Source: Hymenobacter nitidus
GTDB lineage: Bacteria; Bacteroidota; Bacteroidia; Cytophagales; Hymenobacteraceae
Reading direction: 5' to 3'
Length of the DNA: 64,000 nucleotides
Assembly: GCF_020447315.1 (NCBI RefSeq)
Contig: NZ_JAJADQ010000011.1
Coordinates: 1 to 64,000, forward strand
Shown: positions 9,321 to 17,131 of the stretch, piece after piece
Layout: the number at the start of each line of letters is the position of its first letter
How positions within the stretch are numbered: position 1 is the first letter of the stretch
Made by a program: the position numbers and the translations under genes
The notes under the pieces: model-generated
What the model saw: only the letters and a program-made list of their open reading frames with translations
What the model was told of the DNA's origin: nothing
Databases searched by the model: none

Positions 9321-9420
9321 GTAGAGATGCCTATTCGCGTCTCAATCGTTGCGGATGTTGTTTGCACTGGCGCGGTTCCGGTCGTTCTGATGGGAGACAC
9401 AAGTATGCGTCTCTGCATCG
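9321..9420. repeat. Palindromic intergenic repeat, family E (GTAGAGATGC...GCGTCTC)
   Basis: An imperfect inverted repeat of about 100 bp between cysN and cobA. The left arm reads GTAGAGATGCCTATTCGCGTCTC and the right arm, on the other strand, reads GATGCAGAGACGCATACTTG followed by TGTCTCCC. A partial copy lies at 6503-6530. No coding capacity. Confidence 0.7.
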
Positions 9421-9425
9421 TCCGG

Positions 9426-10703
9426 CTAAATCGTGAAGCCCAGCGGCTCGGGTACGAAGCTGTTTTGCATAGTCTCGACCATGCCGGCGGCCAGCGTGTC
9501 GCCGCTGAGCTCGTCGACCAGGATAAAGGCTCCGGTGGCGCGGTTCTGCTGGTAAGAATCCACAACCAGCGGGGCGGCCGTTTTCAGGCGGATGCCCACG
9601 ATGTCGTTGAGCTGGGCCGACTCGGTGGCGGCGCGACCGTAGGTGCGCACGTTCACCTTATAAGTAATAGCCGACACGACGGCCTTCACCACCGCCGAGT
9701 GGTGCTGTACCAGCAGCTTGCGGCCGGGCCACAGGGGCCGCTCGTCCATCCAGCAAATGGTAGCTTCCAGCTCCTTGGCCACGTGAATCTGGCTGCCGAC
9801 GGGCACAATGGAGTCGCCGCGGCTGATGTCCACGTCGTCGGTGAGGCGCAGCACCACGGCCTGGGGCGCGGCGGCGCTTTCCACTTCCTGCTGATTGACC
9901 TCAATGGCCTCAATCACCGATTCCTGGCCGCTGGGCAGAATATGGACCCGGTCGCCGCGGCGGTAGGTGCCGCTCTGGATGCGGCCGGCGTAGCCGCGGT
10001 AGTCGGGGTAGTCGTCGGTCTGGGGCCGAATGACGTATTGCACCTGAAAGCGGGCGTCGGCAATAGTAGCTTCCTCGAAGGCCGGCACGCTTTCCAGATG
10101 CTCCAGCAGGCTCGGCCCGGTGTACCAGGACAGGTTTTTGGAGTGGGCCACGATGTTGTCGCCGAGCAGGGCGCTGAGCGGAATGGCCGTGACGTGGGGC
10201 AGCTTGAGCTGGTCGGCTACGGCGGCGTAGTCGGCCACAATCTGGTCGAACACCGCCTGGTCGTTATTCACCAAATCCATCTTGTTCACGGCCAGCACAA
10301 AGTGCCGGATGCCCACCAGGGAGGCAATCAGCGAGTGGCGGCGGGTCTGCTCCACCACACCCTGCCGGGCGTCGACCAGCACAATGGCCAGGTCGGCGGT
10401 GGAGGCGCCGGTTACCATGTTGCGAGTGTATTGCACGTGGCCAGGCGCATCAGTGATGATGAACTTGCGGCGCGGCGTGGTGAAGTACTTATAGGCCACG
10501 TCGATGGTAATGCCCTGTTCGCGCTCGGCCCGCAGGCCGTCGGTCAGCAAGGCCAAATCCACGGTGCCGTGTACGGTGGGGCGGTTTTCCAGTGCTGCCA
10601 GCACGTCCAAAGACACGGAGTCAGAATCGTAGAGCAACCGGCCGATGAGGGTGCTTTTGCCATCGTCGACGCTACCGCAGGTGATAAATCGGAGAAGGTC
10701 CAT
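9426..10703 (-). CDS. cysN: Sulfate adenylyltransferase, GTPase subunit 1
   Basis: 425 residues from the ATG at 10703 (MDLLRFITCGSVDDGKST); the open frame extends upstream only through the palindromic repeat at 10706-10813. It is an EF-Tu-like GTPase: P-loop GSVDDGKST at residues 9-17, switch region DVAYKYF, DAPGH, and NKMD. GTP hydrolysis drives APS synthesis from sulfate and ATP by CysD. The length excludes the fused APS kinase found in CysNC/NodQ proteins, and no separate cysC was seen. Confidence 0.96.
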   Translation of the reverse strand: MDLLRFITCGSVDDGKSTLIGRLLYDSDSVSLDVLAALENRPTVHGTVDLALLTDGLRAEREQGITIDVAYKYFTTPRRKFIITDAPGHVQYTRNMVTGASTADLAIVLVDARQGVVEQTRRHSLIASLVGIRHFVLAVNKMDLVNNDQAVFDQIVADYAAVADQLKLPHVTAIPLSALLGDNIVAHSKNLSWYTGPSLLEHLESVPAFEEATIADARFQVQYVIRPQTDDYPDYRGYAGRIQSGTYRRGDRVHILPSGQESVIEAIEVNQQEVESAAAPQAVVLRLTDDVDISRGDSIVPVGSQIHVAKELEATICWMDERPLWPGRKLLVQHHSAVVKAVVSAITYKVNVRTYGRAATESAQLNDIVGIRLKTAAPLVVDSYQQNRATGAFILVDELSGDTLAAGMVETMQNSFVPEPLGFTI

Positions 10704-10705
10704 GT

Positions 10706-10813
10706 GTGATTTAGTGAGGTAGTGAATTAGTGAGTTGATTGGCGATTTGGGAGTTGTTAGTCGTCCGCGCAGGCTGAACGACAACTCGCTAAATCGCTGC
10801 CTCACTAAATCAC
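10706..10813. repeat. Palindromic intergenic repeat, family D (GTGATTTAGTGAGGTAG)
   Basis: Terminal inverted repeats GTGATTTAGTGAGGTAG (10706-10722) and CTGCCTCACTAAATCAC (10797-10813), with further symmetrical segments inside (AGTGAGTTG against CAACTCGCTA). The element occupies almost the entire 113-bp gap between cysD and cysN. It is richer in A and T than the adjacent genes. Confidence 0.8.
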
Positions 10814-10816
10814 CAT

Positions 10817-11728
10817 TTAGAAATAGCCGTTGCGCTTGCGGTCTTCCATGCCGGCCTCGGAGATGTTGTCGTCGAGGCGGGTAGCGCCCCGCTCGCTCAC
10901 TTTGGCCAGCAGCAGGTCTTCGATGATGTCGTCGATGGTGGCCGCGTCGCTTTCCACGGCGGCGGTGCAGGTCGAGTCGCCCACGGTGCGGAAGCGCACC
11001 TGGCGCTCCACGATTTCGTCGGTTTCATCGAGGCGCAGGTGCTCGTTGAGGCCCAAAAGCTGGCCGCTGGGCAGTACCACGCAGGTACGCGGGTGGCCGA
11101 AGTAGATGCTGGGCAGGGCGATGTTTTCGCGCTGGATGTAGCGCCACACGTCCAGCTCGGTCCAGTTCGAAATCGGGAACACGCGCACGTTTTCGCCCCG
11201 CTGGATGCGGCCGTTGTACACGTTCCAAAGCTCGGGCCGCTGCCGCTTGGGGTCCCACTGGCCAAACTCGTCGCGCACCGAGAAGATGCGTTCCTTGGCC
11301 CGGGCCTTCTCCTCGTCGCGCCGGGCTCCGCCGATGCAGGCGTCGAACTGGAACTCCTCAATGGTTTCGAGCAGGGTATAGGTCTGCAGCGGGTTGCGGC
11401 TCGGGAACTTGCCGCCCGGCTCGCGCAGGCGCTGCCGCTTGATGGTGTCTTCCACGCTGCGCACGATGAGCTTTTCGCCCAGCTCGGCGGCCAGCGAGTC
11501 ACGGAACTGGAGCACTTCGGGGAAGTTGTGGCCGGTATCAACGTGAACGAGCGGGAAGGGGAAGCGGCCGGGACGGAAGGCTTTTTCGGCCAGGCGCGTG
11601 AGCACAATGGAGTCTTTGCCACCCGAGAACAGCAGGGCCGGGCGCTCAAACTGGCCCGCTACTTCCCGCAGAATGTGAATGGCTTCGGCTTCCAGTCGGT
11701 CGAGGTAATCGAAATGAGGAGTACTCAT
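10817..11728 (-). CDS. cysD: Sulfate adenylyltransferase subunit 2
   Basis: 303 residues from the ATG at 11728 (MSTPHFDYLDRLEAEAIHIL); an upstream in-frame start eight codons earlier is possible. It belongs to the PP-loop ATP pyrophosphatase family: SGGKDSIVL near residue 36, VHVDTGHNFPE, and GGARRDEEKARAKER. With CysN it adenylates sulfate to APS. The C-terminus ends MEDRKRNGYF, a usual CysD ending. A palindromic repeat separates it from cysH upstream and another from cysN downstream. Confidence 0.96.
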   Translation of the reverse strand: MSTPHFDYLDRLEAEAIHILREVAGQFERPALLFSGGKDSIVLTRLAEKAFRPGRFPFPLVHVDTGHNFPEVLQFRDSLAAELGEKLIVRSVEDTIKRQRLREPGGKFPSRNPLQTYTLLETIEEFQFDACIGGARRDEEKARAKERIFSVRDEFGQWDPKRQRPELWNVYNGRIQRGENVRVFPISNWTELDVWRYIQRENIALPSIYFGHPRTCVVLPSGQLLGLNEHLRLDETDEIVERQVRFRTVGDSTCTAAVESDAATIDDIIEDLLLAKVSERGATRLDDNISEAGMEDRKRNGYF

Positions 11729-11756
11729 AGAGCTATGATGTCGGTTTTTCAACTTC

Positions 11757-11856
11757 TGTCATCCTGAGCTTGCGAAGGACCTTATCACAGTAGAACGAGT
11801 TGTGGTAACGCCTGTCGTTCGTAGCCTATAAGGTCTTTCGCAAGCTCAGGGTGGCA
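11757..11856. repeat. Palindromic intergenic repeat, family C (CATCCTGAGCTTGCGAAGG)
   Basis: A roughly 100-bp inverted repeat in the cysH-cysD gap. The arms are CATCCTGAGCTTGCGAAGG followed by ACCTTAT (from 11760) and the near-complement ending at 11853 (one bulge, CTTTCGCAAGCTCAGG). The outer motif TGTCATCCTGAGC resembles TGTCATGCTGAGC of family A, so the two may be related. Confidence 0.8.
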
Positions 11857-11863
11857 GGTGATT

Positions 11864-12619
11864 TTAATTAGCCAAAACCGGCTCTACCACCGGATCTGGC
11901 CCATTGTGAGTGCTGTGCAGGCCGCACTCCTTGGCCGATTGATCTTCCCACCACCAGCGCCCGGCGCGGAAGTCCTCACCGGCCTTGATGGCCCGGGTGC
12001 AGGGCGCGCACCCGATGCTCACGAAGCCCTGCTGGTGCAGTGGGTTGAAAGGAATGCTGTGGGCGTGCACAAAGTCCCAGCACTGCTCGAAGGTCCAGTC
12101 GAACAAGGGGTGAAACTTGATGAGCTGGTGGCCGGCGTCCCACTCCACCGCGTGCATGTCGTGGCGGTTGGCCGACTGCTCGGCCCGGATGCCGGTAAAC
12201 CAAGCCTGCTGGCCCGCCAACGCGCGGCGCAGCGGCTCCACTTTGCGAATGCCGCAGCACTCCTTGCGGTTGTCCACGTTCTCGTAGAAGCTGTTGGGGC
12301 CTTTTTCGAGCAGCAATTGCTCCACGCTGGCTTGCTGCGGGAAGTAAGGCGCAATGGCTTGGCCGTAGCGCAGCAGGGTCTTGTTCCAGGTGGAATAGGT
12401 TTCCTGGAAGTTGCGGGCCGTGTCAAGCGTGAAGACCTTAATCGGTAAGTTGTGCTCGAAAATCAGATGGGTGATGATCTGGTCTTCGAGGCCGAAGGAA
12501 GTCGAGAAAACGGCGGTACCGGGGAATTGCGTAGCTACCGCGGCCAGCAACTCGACGGCGGAAAGCCCGGCGAGCTGCTGACGCAGGTCGGGGACCAGCG
12601 ACACAGAGGCTGCTTGCAT
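11864..12619 (-). CDS. cysH: Assimilatory adenylyl-sulfate / phosphoadenylyl-sulfate reductase, Fe-S type
   Basis: 251 residues from the ATG at 12619 (MQAASVSLVPDLRQQLAG). PP-loop-type fold with the SFGLEDQIITHL segment. The cysteine pairs KECCGIRKVEPL and GCAPCTRAI are the CC...CxxC ligands of the [4Fe-4S] cluster typical of APS reductases (CysH of plants-type bacteria and Bacillus), and the C-terminal KECGLHS carries the catalytic cysteine. This, with no APS kinase in the operon, argues that APS rather than PAPS is reduced to sulfite. First gene of the operon, about 280 nt behind the SAM riboswitch. Confidence 0.93.
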   Translation of the reverse strand: MQAASVSLVPDLRQQLAGLSAVELLAAVATQFPGTAVFSTSFGLEDQIITHLIFEHNLPIKVFTLDTARNFQETYSTWNKTLLRYGQAIAPYFPQQASVEQLLLEKGPNSFYENVDNRKECCGIRKVEPLRRALAGQQAWFTGIRAEQSANRHDMHAVEWDAGHQLIKFHPLFDWTFEQCWDFVHAHSIPFNPLHQQGFVSIGCAPCTRAIKAGEDFRAGRWWWEDQSAKECGLHSTHNGPDPVVEPVLAN

Positions 12620-12901
12620 AATGCTAAGAGAATGTGGCTTTTCCTGGGGAAATAGCCGAAGATGGGAAGGCCCACGGCCCACAGAACCTGTGCGAGCCTA
12701 GGCCGACTAGCCTGCGGTAGTCGAAAACGGGGTTGTGCGCAACAGGCTCAGTTAACGGAGCTTAGGACACGGCAGGAAAAAGGCGGGAGCGTGGCTTGCT
12801 AGCAACACCGGCAGCGCAGCATCATACCACAACATCCATGCTGTAGGGCAAGGAAAGCGGGAGGAGTAGTGCGGGCGTTGGACAAGGTTTTCACGACGTT
12901 G
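12620..12901 (-). other. Untranslated leader between riboswitch and cysH
   Basis: About 280 nt of GC-rich sequence without a plausible gene. It contains several short potential stems (for example GACTA at 12705 region with TAGTC, and GGCCCACGGCCC-like segments near 12670) but no hairpin followed by a U-run on the minus strand. It probably holds the riboswitch expression platform. Confidence 0.4.
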
Positions 12902-12998
12902 TTGTTTTTATATGGTCAGGACTTGGCACCGTTCCGCGTTTGCGGTGGTTGCCGGCGCTTCGTCGAGCCTGTCTCTCCACGCCTCTGTATAAAAACAA
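12902..12998 (-). promoter_or_regulatory. SAM-I (S-box) riboswitch aptamer
   Basis: Read on the minus strand from 12998 the sequence has an 11-bp perfect P1 helix (TTGTTTTTATA at 12998-12988 with TATAAAAACAA at 12912-12902) that encloses the ordered S-box blocks: AGAGGCGTGGAGAGACAGGC (GGAGAGAC at 12978-12971), a P2 loop ending GAAGCGCC, GGCAACC (12953-12947), a P3 stem CCGC-AAAC-GCGG, and GGTGCCAAG (12930-12922) followed by TCCTG. This is the order and spacing of SAM-I aptamers. It would switch off sulfate assimilation when SAM is plentiful. No U-run terminator was found between it and cysH, so the expression platform is unknown. Confidence 0.85.
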
Positions 12999-13026
12999 TC
13001 CTTTGATGGGGAAAGAATTGGTGTTG

Positions 13027-13058
13027 CAAAGGTAATAGCAGGAATTTCATAATTCCAA
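13027..13058 (-). promoter_or_regulatory. Bacteroidetes-type promoter of the sulfate assimilation operon
   Basis: On the minus strand, -33 element TTGG (13058-13055), a 20-nt spacer, and -7 element TACCTTTG (13034-13027), matching the Bacteroidetes consensus TTTG-N19..20-TAnnTTTG. Transcription would start about 5 to 8 nt further on, leaving roughly 20 to 25 nt before the P1 helix of the SAM riboswitch. Confidence 0.65.
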
Positions 13059-13355
13059 GTTATACCAGTGGCAAGTAGTAATAATTTGACTTAAAGCGTG
13101 CTAATAATCTGTAAAACAAACGGTTGTTTGTGTTTTTAGGAGTGAAATGAGGCAGGTCGATGCTATAACTATAAGTAATAATGGGAATGCCTTAGGGCTA
13201 TCTTTTTAGAATAGTTTTCTGAGTTTTAAATTAGCCAGACGCATATTCTAACCTGCCGGCTGTCTAGAGCATAGTTGCAAAACGTAGATAAAGGCGCTTA
13301 ACGCAGCCCCAATTTATGGTGTAGGGGCACGCTAGAAATAACCTGGCGGCTGCCT
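13059..13355. other. AT-rich intergenic region without a gene
   Basis: About 300 bp, visibly richer in A and T than its surroundings, between the operon promoter and the 3' end of the PBP1C gene. Short open frames exist but none has a recognisable start context or composition. It may carry upstream promoter elements or binding sites for the sulfur operon. Confidence 0.4.
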
Positions 13356-15665
13356 TTACATTTCATTCACCACAATCCGAATATCGGTGTTGCGGCCGTG
13401 GTCGTCGGCGCAGGAAATCTTGAGCGTACCGGGTGCGGGACGGAAAAAGACCCGCTCGGTGGCCGCGGCCGTGCGCAGAAACTGGTCGTTCACGTACCAC
13501 GACACCTGCCGCACTTCGTTATCGGTGGCGCAGCTGAGCAAGAGTTGCTGCTGCTCGCCTTTGTTGAGTACGTATTCGGTGTTGGCCAGCGGCGAGGTGA
13601 TGCTGGGGGCCTTTTCACGGCCACCCCGCACGAGCTGGCAGCCGGGGTTATGGGGCGGCAGCCGGCGGTACGGGATGCCCTGGGTTTCCTTAAAAGCGGC
13701 TACTTCGGGCAGCAGATTGGGATACAGCTCGCGCCGGTAGCCGGCCGCCGGAGCGCAGGCCCGGCAAAACGCATACTGTGCATCAGCCGAGAGCAGCACT
13801 TCCTTCTGGTGCTGGCAGCGCACTCCCGACGACACGCCGGGCAGGAAATAGTCGATCAGCTGGTTGGGGCAATTCTCGCCCGGCGGGCGGCCGGTTTCGG
13901 CGCATACCAGCCGGAAATCCAGGGAGGCCGGGGGCTGAAACCAGTTGTTGGGCGAGTTGTAGGCCAGCGTATTAAACAGGTCGAACAGCAGGGGCGTGGC
14001 TACGTCGGAACCGGTGAGGGCCGGGCTGCCCTGCCCGCTGAAGTTGCCCACCCACACCCCGATGGTGTACTCTTTGTTGTAGCCGATGCTCCAGGCGTCG
14101 CGGCGGCCGTAACTGGTGCCGGTTTTCCAGGCAATCTTGGGCAGCCGGATACTGGTTTCGTAGCCCACCGGCAAATCGGGGCGGGTGAGCTGGGCCAGGA
14201 TGTCGGTGACAAGAAAGGCGGCGCCGTCGGAGAAAAGCGGCGTGCCGGGGGGCGTAGTGAGCTTTCGGCCGGGCTGAGTTGCCCAGTGCAGTGGGGCGTA
14301 CCGGCCGCCGTTGGCCAGGGCCACATAGAGGTTGGTCAGCTCTTCGAGCGTGGCGCCGCAGCCGCCCAGAATTGTACTCAGGCCTAAGTGTGGGGCGTTC
14401 TTGGCCACGGTCCGGAAGCCGGCGGCGCGCAACTTGGCCGTGAAGGTGGGCACGCCCATCTCGGACAGCACCCGCACGGCCGGAATGTTGAGCGAATAGG
14501 CCAGGGCGCGGTCCAGAGGCACTTCGCCGCTGCAGCGCTTGTCAAAATTCTCGGGCTGGTAGCCGCTGAAGTTGGTGGGCACGTCGGGGAGCAGCAGTTT
14601 GGGCGTCACCAGGCCGCGGTCCAGGGCTAGGGCGTAGAGAAAGGGCTTGAGCGTGCTGCCCGGCGAGCGGACGGCCTGCACCCCGTCGTTCTGGCCTTTG
14701 CCGGCCGCATCCAGAAAATCGGCGGAGCCCACGTAGGCTTCCACGGCCCGGGTGCGGTTGTTGATGAGCAGCACGGCGGCGTTGGTAATACCCAGCTCCC
14801 GGAGGCGACGCACGTAGTTGCGGGTCAGGTCTTCGGCCTTGGCCTGCTTGCCGCGCTGCAGGGACGAGGCTATGATGGGCCGACCCGGAAACTGCCGCAC
14901 CAGCCGCCGCGCCAGGTGGGGCGCCAGGGCCGGGGCAGCGTGGCGCTGCACGTCCAGGGGCTCCAGCAGGGCGTCGGCAATGTCCTGCTGTGGAAACAAC
15001 CCTTCTTGAGCAAAGCGCCGTAGCCACCGGTTGCGCTCTTGTAGGATGGCCGCGTTGTGGCGGCCCAGCACCAGGCCCCGGGGCCGGTTGGGAATGATGG
15101 CCAGCGTCACGGTCTGGGCCAGGGAAAGGTAATCGGGGGGCTGCTGGAAGTAAAGCAAAGCCGCCGACTTCACGCCCTCGATGTTGCCGCCGTAGGGCAC
15201 TAGGTTCAGGTAGAGCTGCAGAATTTCGGCCTTGCTGTAGTGGGCCTCCAGCTGCACGGCGCGCAGCATCTCCAGCAGCTTGTTGCCCACGGTGCGCTCC
15301 TTGGGCTCCAGCAGGCGGGCCACCTGCATGGAAATGGTGCTGGCCCCGGTGGTGCGGCCTTGCCCGAACATATTCCGCCCCGCGGCCTGCACCAACGCCA
15401 GGGGGTTCACGCCGAAATGATAGTAGAAATACCGGTCTTCCTTCTCGATAATGGTGCTGCGCAAAGCCGGCGTGATTTCGCGCAGCTCGGTTTTCATGCG
15501 CCACTTCTGGGTCGGGTTCAAAAAGGCGTGCAGCACTGAGCCGTCGGCGGCCAGCACCAGGGGCGAATACTGGGGCGGGGGCGGCACGGGAAACAGCCAA
15601 TCGAGCCCCCAGCCGAGGAAGCCGAGCAGCAGCAGCGTAAGCAGAATCTTAAGGGGGCGTTTCAT
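13356..15665 (-). CDS. pbpC: Penicillin-binding protein 1C (bifunctional peptidoglycan glycosyltransferase/transpeptidase)
   Basis: 769 residues from the ATG at 15665 (MKRPLKILLTLLLLG), which opens an N-terminal membrane anchor. A GT51 glycosyltransferase domain follows with the catalytic Glu76 in EDRYFYYHFG, then the transpeptidase domain with S337-TLK, SLN in the AYSLNIP segment, and KTGTSYGRRDAW. The C-terminal ~90 residues (SPLANTEYVLNKGEQQ onward) form the PBP1C-specific biPBP_C domain. PBP1C is classically encoded next to an alpha-2-macroglobulin gene, as here, suggesting joint action in periplasmic wall repair and protease defence. Confidence 0.95.
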   Translation of the reverse strand: MKRPLKILLTLLLLGFLGWGLDWLFPVPPPPQYSPLVLAADGSVLHAFLNPTQKWRMKTELREITPALRSTIIEKEDRYFYYHFGVNPLALVQAAGRNMFGQGRTTGASTISMQVARLLEPKERTVGNKLLEMLRAVQLEAHYSKAEILQLYLNLVPYGGNIEGVKSAALLYFQQPPDYLSLAQTVTLAIIPNRPRGLVLGRHNAAILQERNRWLRRFAQEGLFPQQDIADALLEPLDVQRHAAPALAPHLARRLVRQFPGRPIIASSLQRGKQAKAEDLTRNYVRRLRELGITNAAVLLINNRTRAVEAYVGSADFLDAAGKGQNDGVQAVRSPGSTLKPFLYALALDRGLVTPKLLLPDVPTNFSGYQPENFDKRCSGEVPLDRALAYSLNIPAVRVLSEMGVPTFTAKLRAAGFRTVAKNAPHLGLSTILGGCGATLEELTNLYVALANGGRYAPLHWATQPGRKLTTPPGTPLFSDGAAFLVTDILAQLTRPDLPVGYETSIRLPKIAWKTGTSYGRRDAWSIGYNKEYTIGVWVGNFSGQGSPALTGSDVATPLLFDLFNTLAYNSPNNWFQPPASLDFRLVCAETGRPPGENCPNQLIDYFLPGVSSGVRCQHQKEVLLSADAQYAFCRACAPAAGYRRELYPNLLPEVAAFKETQGIPYRRLPPHNPGCQLVRGGREKAPSITSPLANTEYVLNKGEQQQLLLSCATDNEVRQVSWYVNDQFLRTAAATERVFFRPAPGTLKISCADDHGRNTDIRIVVNEM

Positions 15666-15744
15666 GCACCGGTCAGCCGCTAGCCGGGACAAAAGGCGCC
15701 CGGAAGAGCCGGCAAGATACGCGGTGGCGGGCGGTATTATCGCC

Positions 15745-16527
15745 TTATCTGGGCGGCTCGGGCACCGTCACGTCCAGCTCAAAGTCGCGGGAGGGCGGCG
15801 CGTCGTTGTTGGTCGTGCTGCGGTAGAGAAACCGCACCGTGGCTTTGCCCGGGTTCAGGGCCTGAAACTGGAACGGCACTTCCTGGGCGCTGCCGGGCTT
15901 GGATTTTTTCCTGCTTTTCTCCGGGTCGGTAGCCGGTTGCTGGCTGGCCAATTGCAGCACGTTGCCTTCGATGGGCATCACCTCCCAGGCGTGGTCGGAG
16001 CCGACGGTAGTGCCCAGCTTAATCAGCAGCAGGTCGCCCTTGTTTACTGTTACCTGGCTGTGGTTGCCATACTCGGTGATGTTTACGTTTTTGGCCACGC
16101 CCGGCTGGTTTATTGTGACGTAGGTGTGGAAAAAGTTGCCCAGCGGCGCGTAGCCCGAGCCCGGCACGGCCGACACAAAAGCCAGGTCAAACCCACCGGC
16201 TCCGATGGCCTGCAAGTGGATTTCGTGGGTGGCTGGCGCCCCCGCCACGCCGCTGCTGATGCCCGGCAGCGTGACGCTGCTTACCACCGTGAGCATGCCC
16301 GGGTAGCTCTGGGCCAAGCGCCAGCCGTAGCGGGAGCTGGCCGTGGGCAGGCGCACAATCAGCCGGTCGCCCACGCTGAGCTGGATTTGCTTGCCGTTGT
16401 CGGCCGCAGTGAGGGTCGTAATGCCCTGGGCCCGCAAGGACGTCCAGGCCAGAACGCCAATTAGCAAGAGCACCAGGCGGAGTAAGATGTGGTGGAGCCG
16501 GGCCCCAACATAGCGGCGGATACGCAT
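15745..16527 (-). CDS. Secreted protein with two chagasin-like (I42 cysteine protease inhibitor) domains
   Basis: 260 residues from the ATG at 16527 (MRIRRYVGAR), with a hydrophobic signal segment (LLRLVLLLIGVLAWTSLRAQ). Two similar halves follow. The first has GDRLIVRLPTASSRYGWRL and then GAGGFDLAFV; the second has KGDLLLIKLGTTVGSDHAWEV and then LNPGKATVRFLY. These correspond to the L2 (NPTTGY.W), L4 (GxGG) and following-strand features of chagasin-family inhibitors, with the L2 motif degenerate in the second half. The gene sits between the alpha-2-macroglobulin cluster and pbpC. An inhibitor role is an inference; it may instead be only structurally related. Confidence 0.6.
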   Translation of the reverse strand: MRIRRYVGARLHHILLRLVLLLIGVLAWTSLRAQGITTLTAADNGKQIQLSVGDRLIVRLPTASSRYGWRLAQSYPGMLTVVSSVTLPGISSGVAGAPATHEIHLQAIGAGGFDLAFVSAVPGSGYAPLGNFFHTYVTINQPGVAKNVNITEYGNHSQVTVNKGDLLLIKLGTTVGSDHAWEVMPIEGNVLQLASQQPATDPEKSRKKSKPGSAQEVPFQFQALNPGKATVRFLYRSTTNNDAPPSRDFELDVTVPEPPR

Positions 16528-16580
16528 GATATACCGGAAGTAAAGTAGCTGAACGATAACGGCATTGTCACAAACGCCAC

Positions 16581-16604
16581 AGCCGGCCACGGGAGCGGCC
16601 GGCT
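16581..16604. terminator. GC-rich hairpin, possible transcription pause or terminator
   Basis: AGCCGGCC (16581-16588) and GGCCGGCT (16597-16604) form an 8-bp stem with an 8-nt loop, between the 3' end of the small membrane protein gene and the chagasin-like gene. There is no clear U-run on the minus strand, so it may only stabilise RNA. Confidence 0.35.
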
Positions 16605-16680
16605 GGGAGAAAGTGTCGCTTAAGGTGTACGGCGCTACGGCAAAAAAGCTACGGCCGCGCTTCCCACAAGGTTCCGTAGC

Positions 16681-17010
16681 CTAAGGCACCGACTGCTGGC
16701 GGGAGCGGCGTATCCGGAGCGTGTCGAAACGCTGGGCCAGGTCGTCGGTGCTGATAAACATGGCCGGATTGGCATCGGCGTCGCGTAGGGAATCTAGCAG
16801 GACTTTGGCCTTATCGTAGTCCTGCTGGTCTGTCAGGGCGTCGGCGCGGGCCAGTAGCTGCTGGCCACGGGCGGCCGCTTCGGGGCTTTCGGCCTCGCGT
16901 AGCACGTTGCCGCGGCCGTCGGTGCGGAAGTAGAAGAAGTAGCCCATCCATAGGATCAGGCCCAGCAACATGGCAACAGAGGCGATTAAGACTACACGTA
17001 GGTTGACCAT
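16681..17010 (-). CDS. Small single-pass membrane protein of unknown function
   Basis: 109 residues from the ATG at 17010 (MVNLRVVLIASVAMLLGLIL). One N-terminal transmembrane helix (about residues 5-24) is followed by a soluble, Ala/Gln/Asp-rich helical region (AAARGQQLLARADALTDQQDY...KVLLDSL) that could be a TPR-like hairpin. I recognise no family. It lies between the alpha-2-macroglobulin gene and the chagasin-like gene on the same strand, so it may be part of that envelope transcript. Confidence 0.65.
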   Translation of the reverse strand: MVNLRVVLIASVAMLLGLILWMGYFFYFRTDGRGNVLREAESPEAAARGQQLLARADALTDQQDYDKAKVLLDSLRDADANPAMFISTDDLAQRFDTLRIRRSRQQSVP

Positions 17011-17038
17011 AGAAATGAAGAGTATGCGGTAAGGCTTA

Positions 17039-17121
17039 GTAGCGCGAACTGTGTAGTTGGCGTGCCGGAACGACAATCGTTACAACGGCGCGGGCTACGC
17101 GAGCTACACAGTTCGCGCTAC
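17039..17121. repeat. Palindromic intergenic repeat, family F (GTAGCGCGAACTGTGTAG)
   Basis: Perfect 18-bp inverted repeats, GTAGCGCGAACTGTGTAG at 17039-17056 and its complement at 17104-17121, with a 47-bp centre. It lies in the gap between the alpha-2-macroglobulin gene and the small membrane protein gene. Structure and placement resemble the repeats of the sulfur operon though the sequence differs. Confidence 0.85.
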
Positions 17122-17131
17122 TGCTAAACGG

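Noticed and set aside
12620..12901. Terminator of the SAM riboswitch.
   Set aside because: No stem followed by a U-run was found on the minus strand, so no terminator is annotated.
16581..16604. The GC-rich hairpin as a definite rho-independent terminator.
   Set aside because: It lacks a U-run; kept only as a low-confidence feature.
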